Part shown: positions 45,617 through 54,008 of the stretch, piece after piece
Layout of the letters: each line of letters begins with the position of its first letter
Position numbering within the stretch: position 1 is the stretch's first letter
Source: Arthrobacter citreus
GTDB taxonomy: Bacteria; Bacillota; Bacilli; Bacillales; Bacillaceae_G
Direction of reading: 5' to 3'
NCBI GenBank assembly: GCA_013200995.1
Contig: CP053688.1
Location: forward strand, 1,426,001 to 1,490,000
DNA: 64,000 nucleotides
Made by a program: the position numbers and the translations under genes
The notes under the pieces: model-generated
What the model saw: the letters and a program-made list of their open reading frames with translations, nothing else
The model's database searches: none
Told to the model about the DNA's origin: nothing

Positions 45617-45655
45617 ATCAATGCAGTTGCAGCCACTTTTGATAGGTTTTTTCGG
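45617..45655 (+). terminator. Hairpin with T-run on the plus strand
   Basis: CTATCAA/TTGATAG arms with an inner TGCA-TGCA pair, followed by GGTTTTTT on the plus strand. No plus-strand gene is near, so it may end an antisense transcript, or it may be part of the packaging (cos) region. The gap 45498-45734 holds no gene. Confidence 0.4.
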
Positions 45656-45734
45656 TACTCTAGATCAGTTGATATTTCTGGGATCTGAGTTTTGGAGTTT
45701 TTATAGATTGCGGTCTGGTATTCTACTTTAAGTC

Positions 45735-46109
45735 CTAACCTTTCTTATGGTCCACTTTGTTATGACAAGCATGACACAAAGCCTCAAGATTATTCTTATC
45801 TAATCTTTTGGACCAGTCCACTTTAACCTCTACAATATGATGGACCACATCAGCCAAGGTTATCTTATCCTCACGTATACATTGCTGGCATAGGCCAAGG
45901 TCTCTTCGCATTACTGAATCTCTTACCTTCTTCCATAATGTAGAATCATAAAATGATTTGCTTCGTTGGTCACGCTTGTATTGGTCGTATCGTTTAGCTC
46001 GTTGCATGTCCTTTTGTTCTTTAATGTATAGATGTTTATCACAATAAGAATTACTTGTTAGGTTAGGGCACCCATGTTTGTTACATGGACGGTAGGGTTT
46101 ATAAGGCAT
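45735..46109 (-). CDS. HNH endonuclease of the packaging module
   Basis: A 124-residue protein. An N-terminal Cys/His cluster (CNKHGCPNLTSNSYCDKH) is followed by the HNH fold: CQQCIREDKITLADVVHHIVEV, then NLEALCHACHNKVDH. It lies upstream of the terminase genes, as in HK97-like cos phages, where such HNH proteins stimulate terminase cleavage. ATG at 46109 has GGTGATTC upstream. Confidence 0.9.
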   Translation of the reverse strand: MPYKPYRPCNKHGCPNLTSNSYCDKHLYIKEQKDMQRAKRYDQYKRDQRSKSFYDSTLWKKVRDSVMRRDLGLCQQCIREDKITLADVVHHIVEVKVDWSKRLDKNNLEALCHACHNKVDHKKG

Positions 46110-46154
46110 TTGAATCACCACAGTAGTTGCATGACATATGCATATCTATCACCT

Positions 46155-46192
46155 CATATAAAAAAACCACTCACGCACAGTGAATGGTTTAC
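46155..46192 (-). terminator. Terminator of the YDY-repeat gene
   Basis: Stem AAACCAtTCAC with GTGAgTGGTTT and a T-run on the minus strand, just after the stop codon of the 46198-46563 gene. Confidence 0.8.
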
Positions 46193-46197
46193 TGAAA

Positions 46198-46563
46198 TCA
46201 AAAACTATATTCAAAGAAAGTGCCTTTTTCGTAATCATAAACTGAAACAGAATTTCCAGAAACGGTACACTCGAAATGGTTATTCTCATCATAATCATAT
46301 CCACCAAATTTATTTTTCCCTAGTTTTTTTAAATCGATGAATTGATTGACTCCATAATGGTATAAGTTAAATTTATCATTATTTCCATTTCCACTTATAA
46401 AACATCCAACATCGTAATCATAGACATTTACCCTTTGTGATGTTACTTCTCCATTAATTGAGATATATCTACCAGAATTGTAATCATATACATCATTTTT
46501 CGATGTTCCTGTAGCTAGCCTCAGAGAAATATAAGCTATTCCAGCTCTAGTCTCATCTTTCAT
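46198..46563 (-). CDS. Unknown protein with VYDY repeats (121 aa)
   Basis: A 121-residue protein with about five repeats of 20-25 residues, each built as (V/L)Y(D/H)Y-xxGx(Y/F) and followed by a short strand: VYDYNSGRYISI, VYDYDVGCFISG, LYHYGVNQFIDL, GYDYDENNHFEC, VYDYEKGTFFEY. This suggests a small beta-repeat fold. The ATG follows AAGGAGGTGTG. It lies next to the hairpin chain and the HEPN-like gene. No family recognised; an accessory or immunity-type role is possible. Confidence 0.65.
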   Translation of the reverse strand: MKDETRAGIAYISLRLATGTSKNDVYDYNSGRYISINGEVTSQRVNVYDYDVGCFISGNGNNDKFNLYHYGVNQFIDLKKLGKNKFGGYDYDENNHFECTVSGNSVSVYDYEKGTFFEYSF

Positions 46564-46630
46564 TTACACACCTCCTTATTGTCTACTAATTTCGACAAAA
46601 GGAAGTTTTAACCTTTAAATTTATTCACTC

Positions 46631-46839
46631 TAAACTAGACCCATTAGTAAAGATGAGGGGAAAGGGGAACCCCACTAACAGATCTAGTTTACAAAGAATA
46701 AAACATTGGAGTACTCTTAACTCCTGCCTCGCCTCAACCTATGCAGACTAGCTGCTAAGGTACTTAGTACCATCAATTAATCGAGTTACATAATTGATAC
46801 AGGAGGTTATGCTTCTCCCATCAACTTAATTAAGTTGAT
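46631..46839. other. Chain of six hairpins, possible structured RNA
   Basis: Stems in order on the plus strand: TAAACTAGA/TCTAGTTTA (46631-46639, 46683-46691) enclosing TTAGT/ACTAA and GGGG/CCCC; GGAGT/ACTCC (46709-46723); GGTAC/GTACC (46759-46771); ATCAATTA/TAATTGAT (46773-46798); GGAG/CTCC (46802-46818); and a 20-bp palindrome ATCAACTTAATTAAGTTGAT (46820-46839). There is no open frame. It sits after the terminator of the HEPN-like gene and 70 bp before the YDY gene, so it may be a leader or a separate RNA. Confidence 0.5.
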
Positions 46840-46939
46840 AAGAAAAGTTTACTTTTTATGGTGATTCAAAACTTCCCCTGAAATATCCCTGATTTTGTCC
46901 TCATTTTTATCTAGATTTTGTCGGTTTTTTGTCGAAGAA

Positions 46940-46973
46940 AAAATAAAAAAGTCACCCTCATTGAGGATGACTT
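46940..46973 (-). terminator. Terminator of the HEPN-like gene
   Basis: Stem AGTCAtCCTC with GAGGgTGACT and a T6 run on the minus strand, 20 bp after the stop codon. Confidence 0.85.
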
Positions 46974-46992
46974 ATAAATAAAGATTAACTAA

Positions 46993-47754
46993 TTACGACC
47001 AAGCTGGATGCTCCTTGTATGTTTTAAAATGACTCAGTTCTTCATCAAAAGTGGAATTTCTCATCTCTGCATATGGAAGCAATAATATCATATCAGCTGA
47101 ACTTTGAAGAACTAACTCATTACGTGGTATCCCTGACAAATTATTCTTACTTATTTTTGAATTAAGTTCTCTACTAGAAAAAGCGAAGGTCTCTTGTTTA
47201 TATTTTAAATATATGGTCTTCTGAATTGATCTAATGTAGTTAAATATGTATTCACCAAACTCATAAGTCTTATCTTCAGTTGGGATAGTGCCATTATGCA
47301 TTACATCATTTCTAAACCCATTTTTATTATCATCAAAATTCGGAGCTATTTCATTAAATTGATTAAGAAATAAAGCATAAAAAGCCCCTGTTTGCCTTTC
47401 TGAGTAACGTTTCATTTGCTTCCATTGATTGTCACATGCTTTTTCATCAATTCCATTTAAATACCAAATAAACTTAATTACCCATTCTCTAAATCGTTCA
47501 ACTGATGCGATAAAGCATCCAACTGCTTCAAAATAATAACCGTCTAGTAGGGCATTAGCACCCATTTGAAATAGTATTTCATACTTATCATACACTGATA
47601 TAGCAGTTATTTTATGACCGTTATCACAAGTAAAATTATAAATACCATTTTCATTTACGTTCGCTTTGTAAAAACGAAAATTTAGAGGCTTATCCTCTCT
47701 ATAACTTATATCGATACACTGATTGCAATGAACATTAATAAACAACTTCTTCAC
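46993..47754 (-). CDS. HEPN-like protein with N-terminal zinc finger
   Basis: A 253-residue protein. The first ~50 residues hold a zinc-finger-like set (C10, C13, C43, H47). A helical part follows (LFQMGANALLDGYYFEAVGCF at about 61-81), typical of HEPN bundles. The motif RNDVMH (R148-H153) fits the HEPN nuclease signature R-N-x3-H. HEPN proteins are often ribonucleases in toxin-antitoxin and anti-phage systems. It follows the restriction-modification genes, separated by a remnant of arpU, and has its own terminator. A defence role is an inference; no antitoxin partner is clear, though the YDY protein is adjacent. Confidence 0.6.
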   Translation of the reverse strand: MKKLFINVHCNQCIDISYREDKPLNFRFYKANVNENGIYNFTCDNGHKITAISVYDKYEILFQMGANALLDGYYFEAVGCFIASVERFREWVIKFIWYLNGIDEKACDNQWKQMKRYSERQTGAFYALFLNQFNEIAPNFDDNKNGFRNDVMHNGTIPTEDKTYEFGEYIFNYIRSIQKTIYLKYKQETFAFSSRELNSKISKNNLSGIPRNELVLQSSADMILLLPYAEMRNSTFDEELSHFKTYKEHPAWS

Positions 47755-47831
47755 TCTCCCCTATGATTTCTTAAAATAATTTCTATTAACTAAAGATATT
47801 TCCCTTTATTTTTTTACAACTATAAAAGAAA

Positions 47832-47884
47832 CACTCAAACAATGTTGAGTGCTTCAGCGATTGAAAAGATTGCTTATCTTTTAT
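47832..47884 (-). pseudogene. Second copy of the arpU 3' end
   Basis: About 53 bp, roughly 80% identical to 54006-54058. On the minus strand it reads AIFSIAEALNIV-stop, exactly the end of ArpU, with most changes at third codon positions and CAA changed to TAA. It starts directly after the hsdS stop codon and includes the terminator-like hairpin CACTCAA/TTGAGTG. It marks one edge of the inserted restriction-modification cassette. Confidence 0.8.
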
Positions 47885-49396
47885 CTATTTCATTAGTTTT
47901 TTACTATAAGGTAATAATTCTTCTATCTTTTCAACGATTCGTTTTTGTTCTTCCAATGGTGGGAGGGGAACAATATAGTTCTTAACTGTATTTGTTGCTA
48001 ATTCTTTTTGTTTTGTACTACCTTCTGATTGTTGTTCAATCACATTTTGCACTGAAGGATTAGCAATATAATAATATAGGTACTTAAAATTAAGATACTG
48101 CTTAAATGGTCTAATAACAGTTACATGGCTATCTGCAACAGCAAGCTCATACGGGTTCTTAGCTTTTTCGTATATCGCAACTCTTCCTAATGTGCCCAAT
48201 CCTGTAGAATTCCACATCAAATCCCCATCTTGTAATATCCTCTCTTCTGTATAGGTGCTGATCGTTTTTGGATCAATAAACTTAGCTTTTTCAAGACTGA
48301 ATCCTGACCATTGATTGCATTTTTGTGCAACTACAGGATATTTTTTTACATCTGAATACTTAGGTGATTTTCCTCTTTGTATATATTTACAAACTTGATC
48401 TAACCTAACCCACTTCCAGTTCTCAGGAATATCAAAAGGAATCTCATCCTCTGAAATCTTTAGGAGTGGCTTAGTCTTTTTAATCTTACCTTCTTCAATC
48501 AACTTTTTCTTTTCCTCTTGAATCTGTTCGTACAGTTCCTCTGCAGAACCCTCTTCTTCACGCTGTTCTACCAGCTTGCTTTGAATGGCGTATTGCAAAA
48601 TAGATTTCTGCATATCTTCCGGGAACTTTTTATTCAGCTCCTCCACTTCCGAATAGGCTTTATCGTATTTTTCAACATATGGCATTAACTCTTCAATCTT
48701 TGCAACAATACGCTTTTGTTCTTCTAGTGGGGGGATGGCAACTACATAATTCTTTAACTCCTGAAACGGAGGTATGTTTTTTATAGCTGAACCTTTACTG
48801 CTTTTTCTAGCCGTCTTCTTTAATATGAAATCAAAATATAACAAAAAATATTCTACATATACGCTAGGCATTAATTTCATCTGCATAAGAGCTTGATTAA
48901 TAATGCCTTGCTCAAAATCATCGGGCATTACATAAGTTTCTCCAATCGTACCAGCACAACTGACTATTATATCTCCAGGTGATAATTCAAATCCTTTCAT
49001 TTTAGATTCAAAATATTCACGAGTTATATAATAATGACCTAAATCAACACTTTTTTGGATAGCATTTTTTTGTTCATACACTTTTACAGTATCAGTTCCC
49101 TTTGGAACAAACATTGACTTTGTTAAAGCACTCCCAAAAGGGCCTTTTTTATAACTTCCCAAATCACCGAATCTTACCCACTCCCAATTTTCTGGAACAT
49201 TAAAAGGTATTTCGTCTTCTTTAATCTTTGGAAATGGCTTTTCTTTTCTTATCTTTCCTTCTCTTATCAGCTGTTCTTTTTCCGCCTTAATCTTCTCAAT
49301 TAATTCCTTCGCAGTACCTTCTTTTTCTTTTTGCTCAACTAGTTTCCCCTGAATAGCAAGTTGAAGTATACTATTCTTTATGTCTTGTCCATTCAT
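47885..49396 (-). CDS. hsdS: Type I restriction-modification specificity subunit HsdS
   Basis: A 503-residue subunit that chooses the two-part DNA target. Two target-recognition domains are visible (about 65-235 and 325-495). Each is preceded by a similar helical spacer (DEIPFNVPENWEWVRF and DEIPFDIPENWKWVRL) and followed by PPLEEQKRIVxKIEELxPY. The C-terminus ends soon after the second PLEEQ motif (PYSKKLMK), directly at the arpU repeat, so the last few residues may have been altered by the junction. It is the last gene of the hsdRMS operon. Confidence 0.93.
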   Translation of the reverse strand: MNGQDIKNSILQLAIQGKLVEQKEKEGTAKELIEKIKAEKEQLIREGKIRKEKPFPKIKEDEIPFNVPENWEWVRFGDLGSYKKGPFGSALTKSMFVPKGTDTVKVYEQKNAIQKSVDLGHYYITREYFESKMKGFELSPGDIIVSCAGTIGETYVMPDDFEQGIINQALMQMKLMPSVYVEYFLLYFDFILKKTARKSSKGSAIKNIPPFQELKNYVVAIPPLEEQKRIVAKIEELMPYVEKYDKAYSEVEELNKKFPEDMQKSILQYAIQSKLVEQREEEGSAEELYEQIQEEKKKLIEEGKIKKTKPLLKISEDEIPFDIPENWKWVRLDQVCKYIQRGKSPKYSDVKKYPVVAQKCNQWSGFSLEKAKFIDPKTISTYTEERILQDGDLMWNSTGLGTLGRVAIYEKAKNPYELAVADSHVTVIRPFKQYLNFKYLYYYIANPSVQNVIEQQSEGSTKQKELATNTVKNYIVPLPPLEEQKRIVEKIEELLPYSKKLMK

Positions 49397-50866
49397 TTAA
49401 TTACCTCCAAGCATAGAAGTAATTTGTTCTAGAACATGGTCGATTTGTGCATTAAGAGAAGCTCGCTTTTCTTGATACTGTTGGATTAAGTCCATTGGTT
49501 CTAAAATAACTTCTTCCTCTTGAGGAAAGCCACATAAGTCAATGTTATAGCTTCTTTCTTCAATCTCACTGATTGTATATTTCTTCGCTTTAGGGAAACC
49601 ATCCACTTCTATTTCTTCTCTGTTATTCCACCATGCTAGAGCTTCATTAAAGTGTTCCAGCTTCATCGGTCTAGTCTTAGAGAAGTTCTTATAGCCTTCT
49701 GGCATGTCCACACGATAGAACCATGTTTCTTTTGTCGGTTCTGTATTGTCGAAGAACAAGATGTTCGTTCTGATTGATGTATATGGTGCAAACACACTGT
49801 GCGGCATCCTTACAACTGTGTGAAGATTAAATTCGCTGAATAATTTCTTCTTGATATTGAATTTGGCATTATCAGTTCCAAACAGGAACCCTTCCGGAAT
49901 GATAACTGCTGCTCTACCGTTCTTCTTCAATCGATACATAATCACATTCATAAATAAGTCGGCTGTTTCAGAGCTTCTTAGTTCCATTGGGAAGTTGACT
50001 TTGACGCTCTCTTTCTCACTTCCTCCATAAGGAGGATTCATCAAAATCACATCAAAAGGGTCCATTTTTCTAAGGTCTTTGTAGTCTGTTTCTAATGCGT
50101 TTCCATGAATGATGTTTGGATCATCAATATCATGAATCAGCATATTAGTAACACACAGCATATGCGGCAATGCTTTCTTTTCAATTCCATATACCGACTT
50201 GTTATAGATTTCTCTATTTTCAAGAGAGTTACCAACTTTTTTATCCAATACAGATAAAGCAGATGTCAAGAAGCCGCCAGTACCACAGGCGAAGTCTCCG
50301 ATTTTTTCTCCTAATTCTGGTTTAACCACTTCTACCATAAAATCTGTGACAGCTCTTGGCGTATAGAACTCACCTGCATTACCTGCACTCTGTAAGTCCT
50401 TAAGAAACGATTCATAGATTGTACCGAATTCATGGCGCTCTTTATATTCTGTGAAGTCGATCTCATCAATAATATTAATAACTTGACGAAGAAGTACCCC
50501 ATCTTTTTGATAGTTGTTGGCATCTTCAAAAGCTGATTTCACGATGATTTGGCTCATCGGTGTTTCTTCATCAATTTCTAATTTTTTAAGCGTAGGAAAT
50601 AGTTTGTTGTTTACAAAGTCCAGTAAAGCATCACCAGTCAGTGCCTCACCGTCTTTTAGATCAACTGCCCAATCTCTCCACTTTAAATCTTCTGGAATGA
50701 TGGACTTATAGTTGTCATCATAAAGCTCCCATGCTTCTTCCTTTGCATCATATATTTTTAAAAATAGAATCCACACGATTTGCTCAATTCTCTGGGCATC
50801 TCCATTAACACCCGAGTCATTTCGCATAACATCTTGAATTCTCTTGACAAAATTACTAATAGCCAT
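49397..50866 (-). CDS. hsdM: Type I restriction-modification methyltransferase HsdM
   Basis: A 489-residue N6-adenine methyltransferase. An N-terminal helical HsdM_N domain is followed by the SAM site FACGTGGFL and the catalytic motif LMNPPYGG. It modifies the target to protect host and phage DNA, and with HsdS and HsdR forms the restriction complex. The stop codon directly abuts the hsdS start. Confidence 0.95.
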   Translation of the reverse strand: MAISNFVKRIQDVMRNDSGVNGDAQRIEQIVWILFLKIYDAKEEAWELYDDNYKSIIPEDLKWRDWAVDLKDGEALTGDALLDFVNNKLFPTLKKLEIDEETPMSQIIVKSAFEDANNYQKDGVLLRQVINIIDEIDFTEYKERHEFGTIYESFLKDLQSAGNAGEFYTPRAVTDFMVEVVKPELGEKIGDFACGTGGFLTSALSVLDKKVGNSLENREIYNKSVYGIEKKALPHMLCVTNMLIHDIDDPNIIHGNALETDYKDLRKMDPFDVILMNPPYGGSEKESVKVNFPMELRSSETADLFMNVIMYRLKKNGRAAVIIPEGFLFGTDNAKFNIKKKLFSEFNLHTVVRMPHSVFAPYTSIRTNILFFDNTEPTKETWFYRVDMPEGYKNFSKTRPMKLEHFNEALAWWNNREEIEVDGFPKAKKYTISEIEERSYNIDLCGFPQEEEVILEPMDLIQQYQEKRASLNAQIDHVLEQITSMLGGN

Positions 50867-50903
50867 AATTTCTACCTGCCTTGTTTACTATTGTTTGTGT
50901 TAC

Positions 50904-53288
50904 TTATGCGTAATAAATTTCATTCTCTAGTTCTTTTACTGCCTTCAGATATGCTTCTTTTCCACCAAAGGCTTTGACTATTTTCATCGGACTACCAATT
51001 TTGGCAAATTCCTTTAGTTGAAGTACCTTTGTATCTTCGATCTCTTTTATGCCATCATTAGCGTACTTATCAAGAAGTGCTTCAATGACTTGCTGGGCAA
51101 CATCAGAGTACTTGTACAGATAGTGGCGTTTCTTCACATTCTCCGCACGCTCTTTTTTTGTCAGTGGTGGTTTATCGTAAGCCAAGTGACAAATGAGATC
51201 AAAATCATCTAGCTCCGTTTTGCCCAATTCTTCTCTGACCGCATCTAACAGTACACCACTGTCTTGTAATTCATCAATGATGGCTTGTTTTTTCTCTGCT
51301 TCTGTCCAAGTTCTCAAGAAATCATCCAGCCTTGCATATTGCTCTAGTATATTTTTCCTTGTGTAGTCAGTCAGACTTTCAGTGATGAGCTTTCCATCCT
51401 TATCGACATATTGGACTCTCTCTGAAAGGACTCGAACGGTAACATCCCCTACATAATATTTGCGAGGTTTATCTTCACCCTCATCATTAAAAGGTGGTGT
51501 GTCTCCAGTTCCACACTCACCATTGTCTTCTTTGACACCATCATTACTAGTATCTTCTCCCGTGCCTTCTTCGCCTCCATCTGTCGGTGGGACTGGTTCA
51601 TCCACAGGTTCATCCCCATTAAGTTCAATAACCACCTCTGGTCTGCCATCAAAGGCAGGGTCAGCAAAGAGTCGGCTGGAATTACGAAAGTCCATAATGG
51701 TAAAGTAGGTCTTACCATATTCTTCTAGAAGTCTTGTACCACGACCAATAATCTGCTTAAATTCGGTCATGCTATTGATGTTATTTTCCAAAACAATCAA
51801 CTTACACATTTTCGCATCCACACCCGTAGTCATAAGCTTACTCGTTACTGCGATAACTGGATAATCACTTTCTTCATCAATAAAGTTTTCTAGTTGTGCT
51901 TTTCCTTCATCATTATCCCCCGTAATACGCATGATGTATTTATCATTTTCCGCATACAAGTCTTTATTTTCATTAATAAGTGCTTGCCTCATACGTTCGG
52001 CGTGTTCAATGTCCACACAGAATACAATAGTTTTACTAAAGCGATCAGTTTTCTTTAAGAACTCTGTGATTTTAGATGCTATGACTCGTGTGCGATCATC
52101 AATCACCAGAGACCGTTCAAAGTCTTTTATATTGTACTCTCGATCCTCAATTTCAAAGCCATATTTATCAACCTTTCCTGCTTCCGGTCGATAACCTTCT
52201 AAATCTTTATCAAGACCAATTCTAATGACTTTATAAGGCGCCAAGAAGCCATCATTGATTCCTTGTTTTAAAGAGTACTCATAAATGGGCTCACCAAAGT
52301 AAGCCTGGCTTGAGGCTTCTTTTGTTTCGATTGGTGTTGCTGTACAACCAATGTGAGTAGCCGATGAAAAATAATCCAGAACCTTTCTCCATGCTGAGTC
52401 TTCTTTTGCACTCCCTCTATGGCACTCATCTATCACAATTAAATCAAAGAAGTTCGGCTGGAACTGACGGAACGTTTCTTCTCCATCGACACCAGTAAGC
52501 TGCTGATAAAGAGCTAAATAAATCTCGTAGGAACTATCAAGATCTTTATTCTTCACCTTTGTCATCTTCCCGCTAAAAGGCTTGAAGTCTCCGGAAATAG
52601 TCTGATCAACCAGTACATTGCGGTCTGCTAAGAAAAGGATCCTTTTCTTTAAACCAGATTTCCACAACCTATATATAATTTGGAAAGTCATATAGGTCTT
52701 ACCAGTACCTGTGGCACTCACTAGAAGCACACGGTCTTCTCCTTTGGCAACCGCATCGACTGTTCGATTGATTGCGACTCTTTGATAATATCTAGGTGTT
52801 TTATAATTAGGAACATAATAATAAGGCTCTAAGATAACCTTTTCTTCAGCCTCATTAATATTCTTATCAATTAAATATCTTTGGTATAATTCTTCTGGTG
52901 ATGGAAATTCTTCAAGTCTTAGTTCTTTTACTTCACCAGTAATCAAGTTCTGCTCCACAAAACCATCACCATTTGATGCGTAGACGTAGGATATGTCCAG
53001 TGCTTTCGCATATTCGATCCCTTGCTGCAAACCAGCTCCTACCGGATGATTATTATCTTTGGCTTCTATGACTGCTAAAGGAAAGTTATTTTTGTAAAAA
53101 AGTACATAGTCCGCTCTTTTCTTTTTTCCTCTGGCAGTTACATTTCCACGAAGTATGATTCTACCAGCCGTAAAGGCGTATTCAAGTCTAACTTGCTTAT
53201 TTATGTCCCAGCCTACATTAGTGATTGCCGGTGTAATATATCTAGCTTTGATATCTTCTTCAGATAAACTTCTCTTTCCCATTAGCAC
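50904..53288 (-). CDS. hsdR: Type I restriction endonuclease HsdR
   Basis: A 794-residue motor nuclease. The N-terminal nuclease core contains LAVIEAKDNN, of the PD-(D/E)xK type. Helicase motifs follow: VSATGTGKTYM (motif I), IDECHRGS (DEAD-like box), GCTATPI and IIGRGTRL (motif VI). An acidic low-complexity linker (about 545-600) precedes the C-terminal EcoEI-type domain. Type IB-like by length. It is first of the three structural genes, 37 bp before hsdM. Confidence 0.94.
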   Translation of the reverse strand: MLMGKRSLSEEDIKARYITPAITNVGWDINKQVRLEYAFTAGRIILRGNVTARGKKKRADYVLFYKNNFPLAVIEAKDNNHPVGAGLQQGIEYAKALDISYVYASNGDGFVEQNLITGEVKELRLEEFPSPEELYQRYLIDKNINEAEEKVILEPYYYVPNYKTPRYYQRVAINRTVDAVAKGEDRVLLVSATGTGKTYMTFQIIYRLWKSGLKKRILFLADRNVLVDQTISGDFKPFSGKMTKVKNKDLDSSYEIYLALYQQLTGVDGEETFRQFQPNFFDLIVIDECHRGSAKEDSAWRKVLDYFSSATHIGCTATPIETKEASSQAYFGEPIYEYSLKQGINDGFLAPYKVIRIGLDKDLEGYRPEAGKVDKYGFEIEDREYNIKDFERSLVIDDRTRVIASKITEFLKKTDRFSKTIVFCVDIEHAERMRQALINENKDLYAENDKYIMRITGDNDEGKAQLENFIDEESDYPVIAVTSKLMTTGVDAKMCKLIVLENNINSMTEFKQIIGRGTRLLEEYGKTYFTIMDFRNSSRLFADPAFDGRPEVVIELNGDEPVDEPVPPTDGGEEGTGEDTSNDGVKEDNGECGTGDTPPFNDEGEDKPRKYYVGDVTVRVLSERVQYVDKDGKLITESLTDYTRKNILEQYARLDDFLRTWTEAEKKQAIIDELQDSGVLLDAVREELGKTELDDFDLICHLAYDKPPLTKKERAENVKKRHYLYKYSDVAQQVIEALLDKYANDGIKEIEDTKVLQLKEFAKIGSPMKIVKAFGGKEAYLKAVKELENEIYYA

Positions 53289-53319
53289 TGCCCCTTCACC
53301 TTATTTTTCAGAATATCGC

Positions 53320-53523
53320 TTATTCTATTTCAAATTCCATAATGTCTCCAATATTGCAGTCGAGGCACTTGCAAATTTTATATAAGCTTTCTAGATTTAC
53401 AGGTTGGCATTTTCCAAGGCGAGCTAATATATTGTAAGTGATTCCAGCCTGCTCTTTTAATTCAGTTTTATTCATTTTCTTGTCAATCAAGAGTTTCCAC
53501 AACTTATCATAGCTTATAACCAT
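53320..53523 (-). CDS. HTH regulator upstream of hsdR, probable controller
   Basis: A 67-residue single-domain HTH protein (NKTELKEQAGITYNILARLGK, ending CNIGDIMEFEIE), of the YozG/HTH_26 type. It lies 31 bp upstream of hsdR in the same direction. A perfect inverted repeat and an extended -10 promoter are upstream. Small HTH genes in this place are known to act as controller (C) proteins that time restriction after methylation. For type I systems this is less usual. Confidence 0.75.
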   Translation of the reverse strand: MVISYDKLWKLLIDKKMNKTELKEQAGITYNILARLGKCQPVNLESLYKICKCLDCNIGDIMEFEIE

Positions 53524-53567
53524 ACCAAGTCCCCCTTAGCTATGCTATGTAAAAAAAAGACAATTAC

Positions 53568-53621
53568 ATTATAGCACATTATCAAACGGAAAATAGAGAA
53601 AACCTTACAATAATGTAAGGT
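53568..53621 (-). promoter_or_regulatory. Promoter and inverted repeat controlling the RM operon
   Basis: TGCTATAAT (extended -10; TATAAT at 53568-53573 on the minus strand) with the perfect repeat ACCTTACA-ATAA-TGTAAGGT (53602-53621) about 30 bp further upstream. The repeat is a candidate controller operator. The remainder of 53622-54005 has no gene that I can support. Confidence 0.55.
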
Positions 53622-54008
53622 CGTTATGGATTAATAATTTGGCAGTTACTTATGGTAAGGTTCACGGCAATTGAAGCTAAATAATTATAAACTATCTGTC
53701 ACTAATGCTGAACAAGAGTTAAAAAAACACACTTCAACTAAACTGCTAAATACTAAAAAAAGAATCGTTTTTTATCGGTTCCTGAAATTATGAAACTATT
53801 TGAGAGTCAAGTGTAAACTCCCTCTAATAAATGGTAAAATGAATTACTCACTTTCGTTAATTATTTGTAAGATCTTAGAAAACGCGGATCAATTTTAGTT
53901 TTGCAAATATAAAAACACGACCCCTATTTGCGAATCTTTTCACTTAAACTAATCTGTCATTTAGTTGAATAAGTCCCTTAAAATTACATTTATCAGAAGT
54001 AAAAGCAC

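Noticed and set aside
46631..46839. Group I or group II intron
   Set aside because: No domain V-like hairpin, conserved core or intron-encoded protein was recognised; the neighbouring HNH gene is the standard packaging type.
47885..49396. Phase-variable hsdS with inverted repeats and an alternative hsdS
   Set aside because: Only one hsdS and no invertase or inverted hsdS fragment nearby.
51460..51708. 82-residue Ser/Pro-rich plus-strand frame
   Set aside because: Antisense of the acidic linker of hsdR; composition follows from the sense strand.
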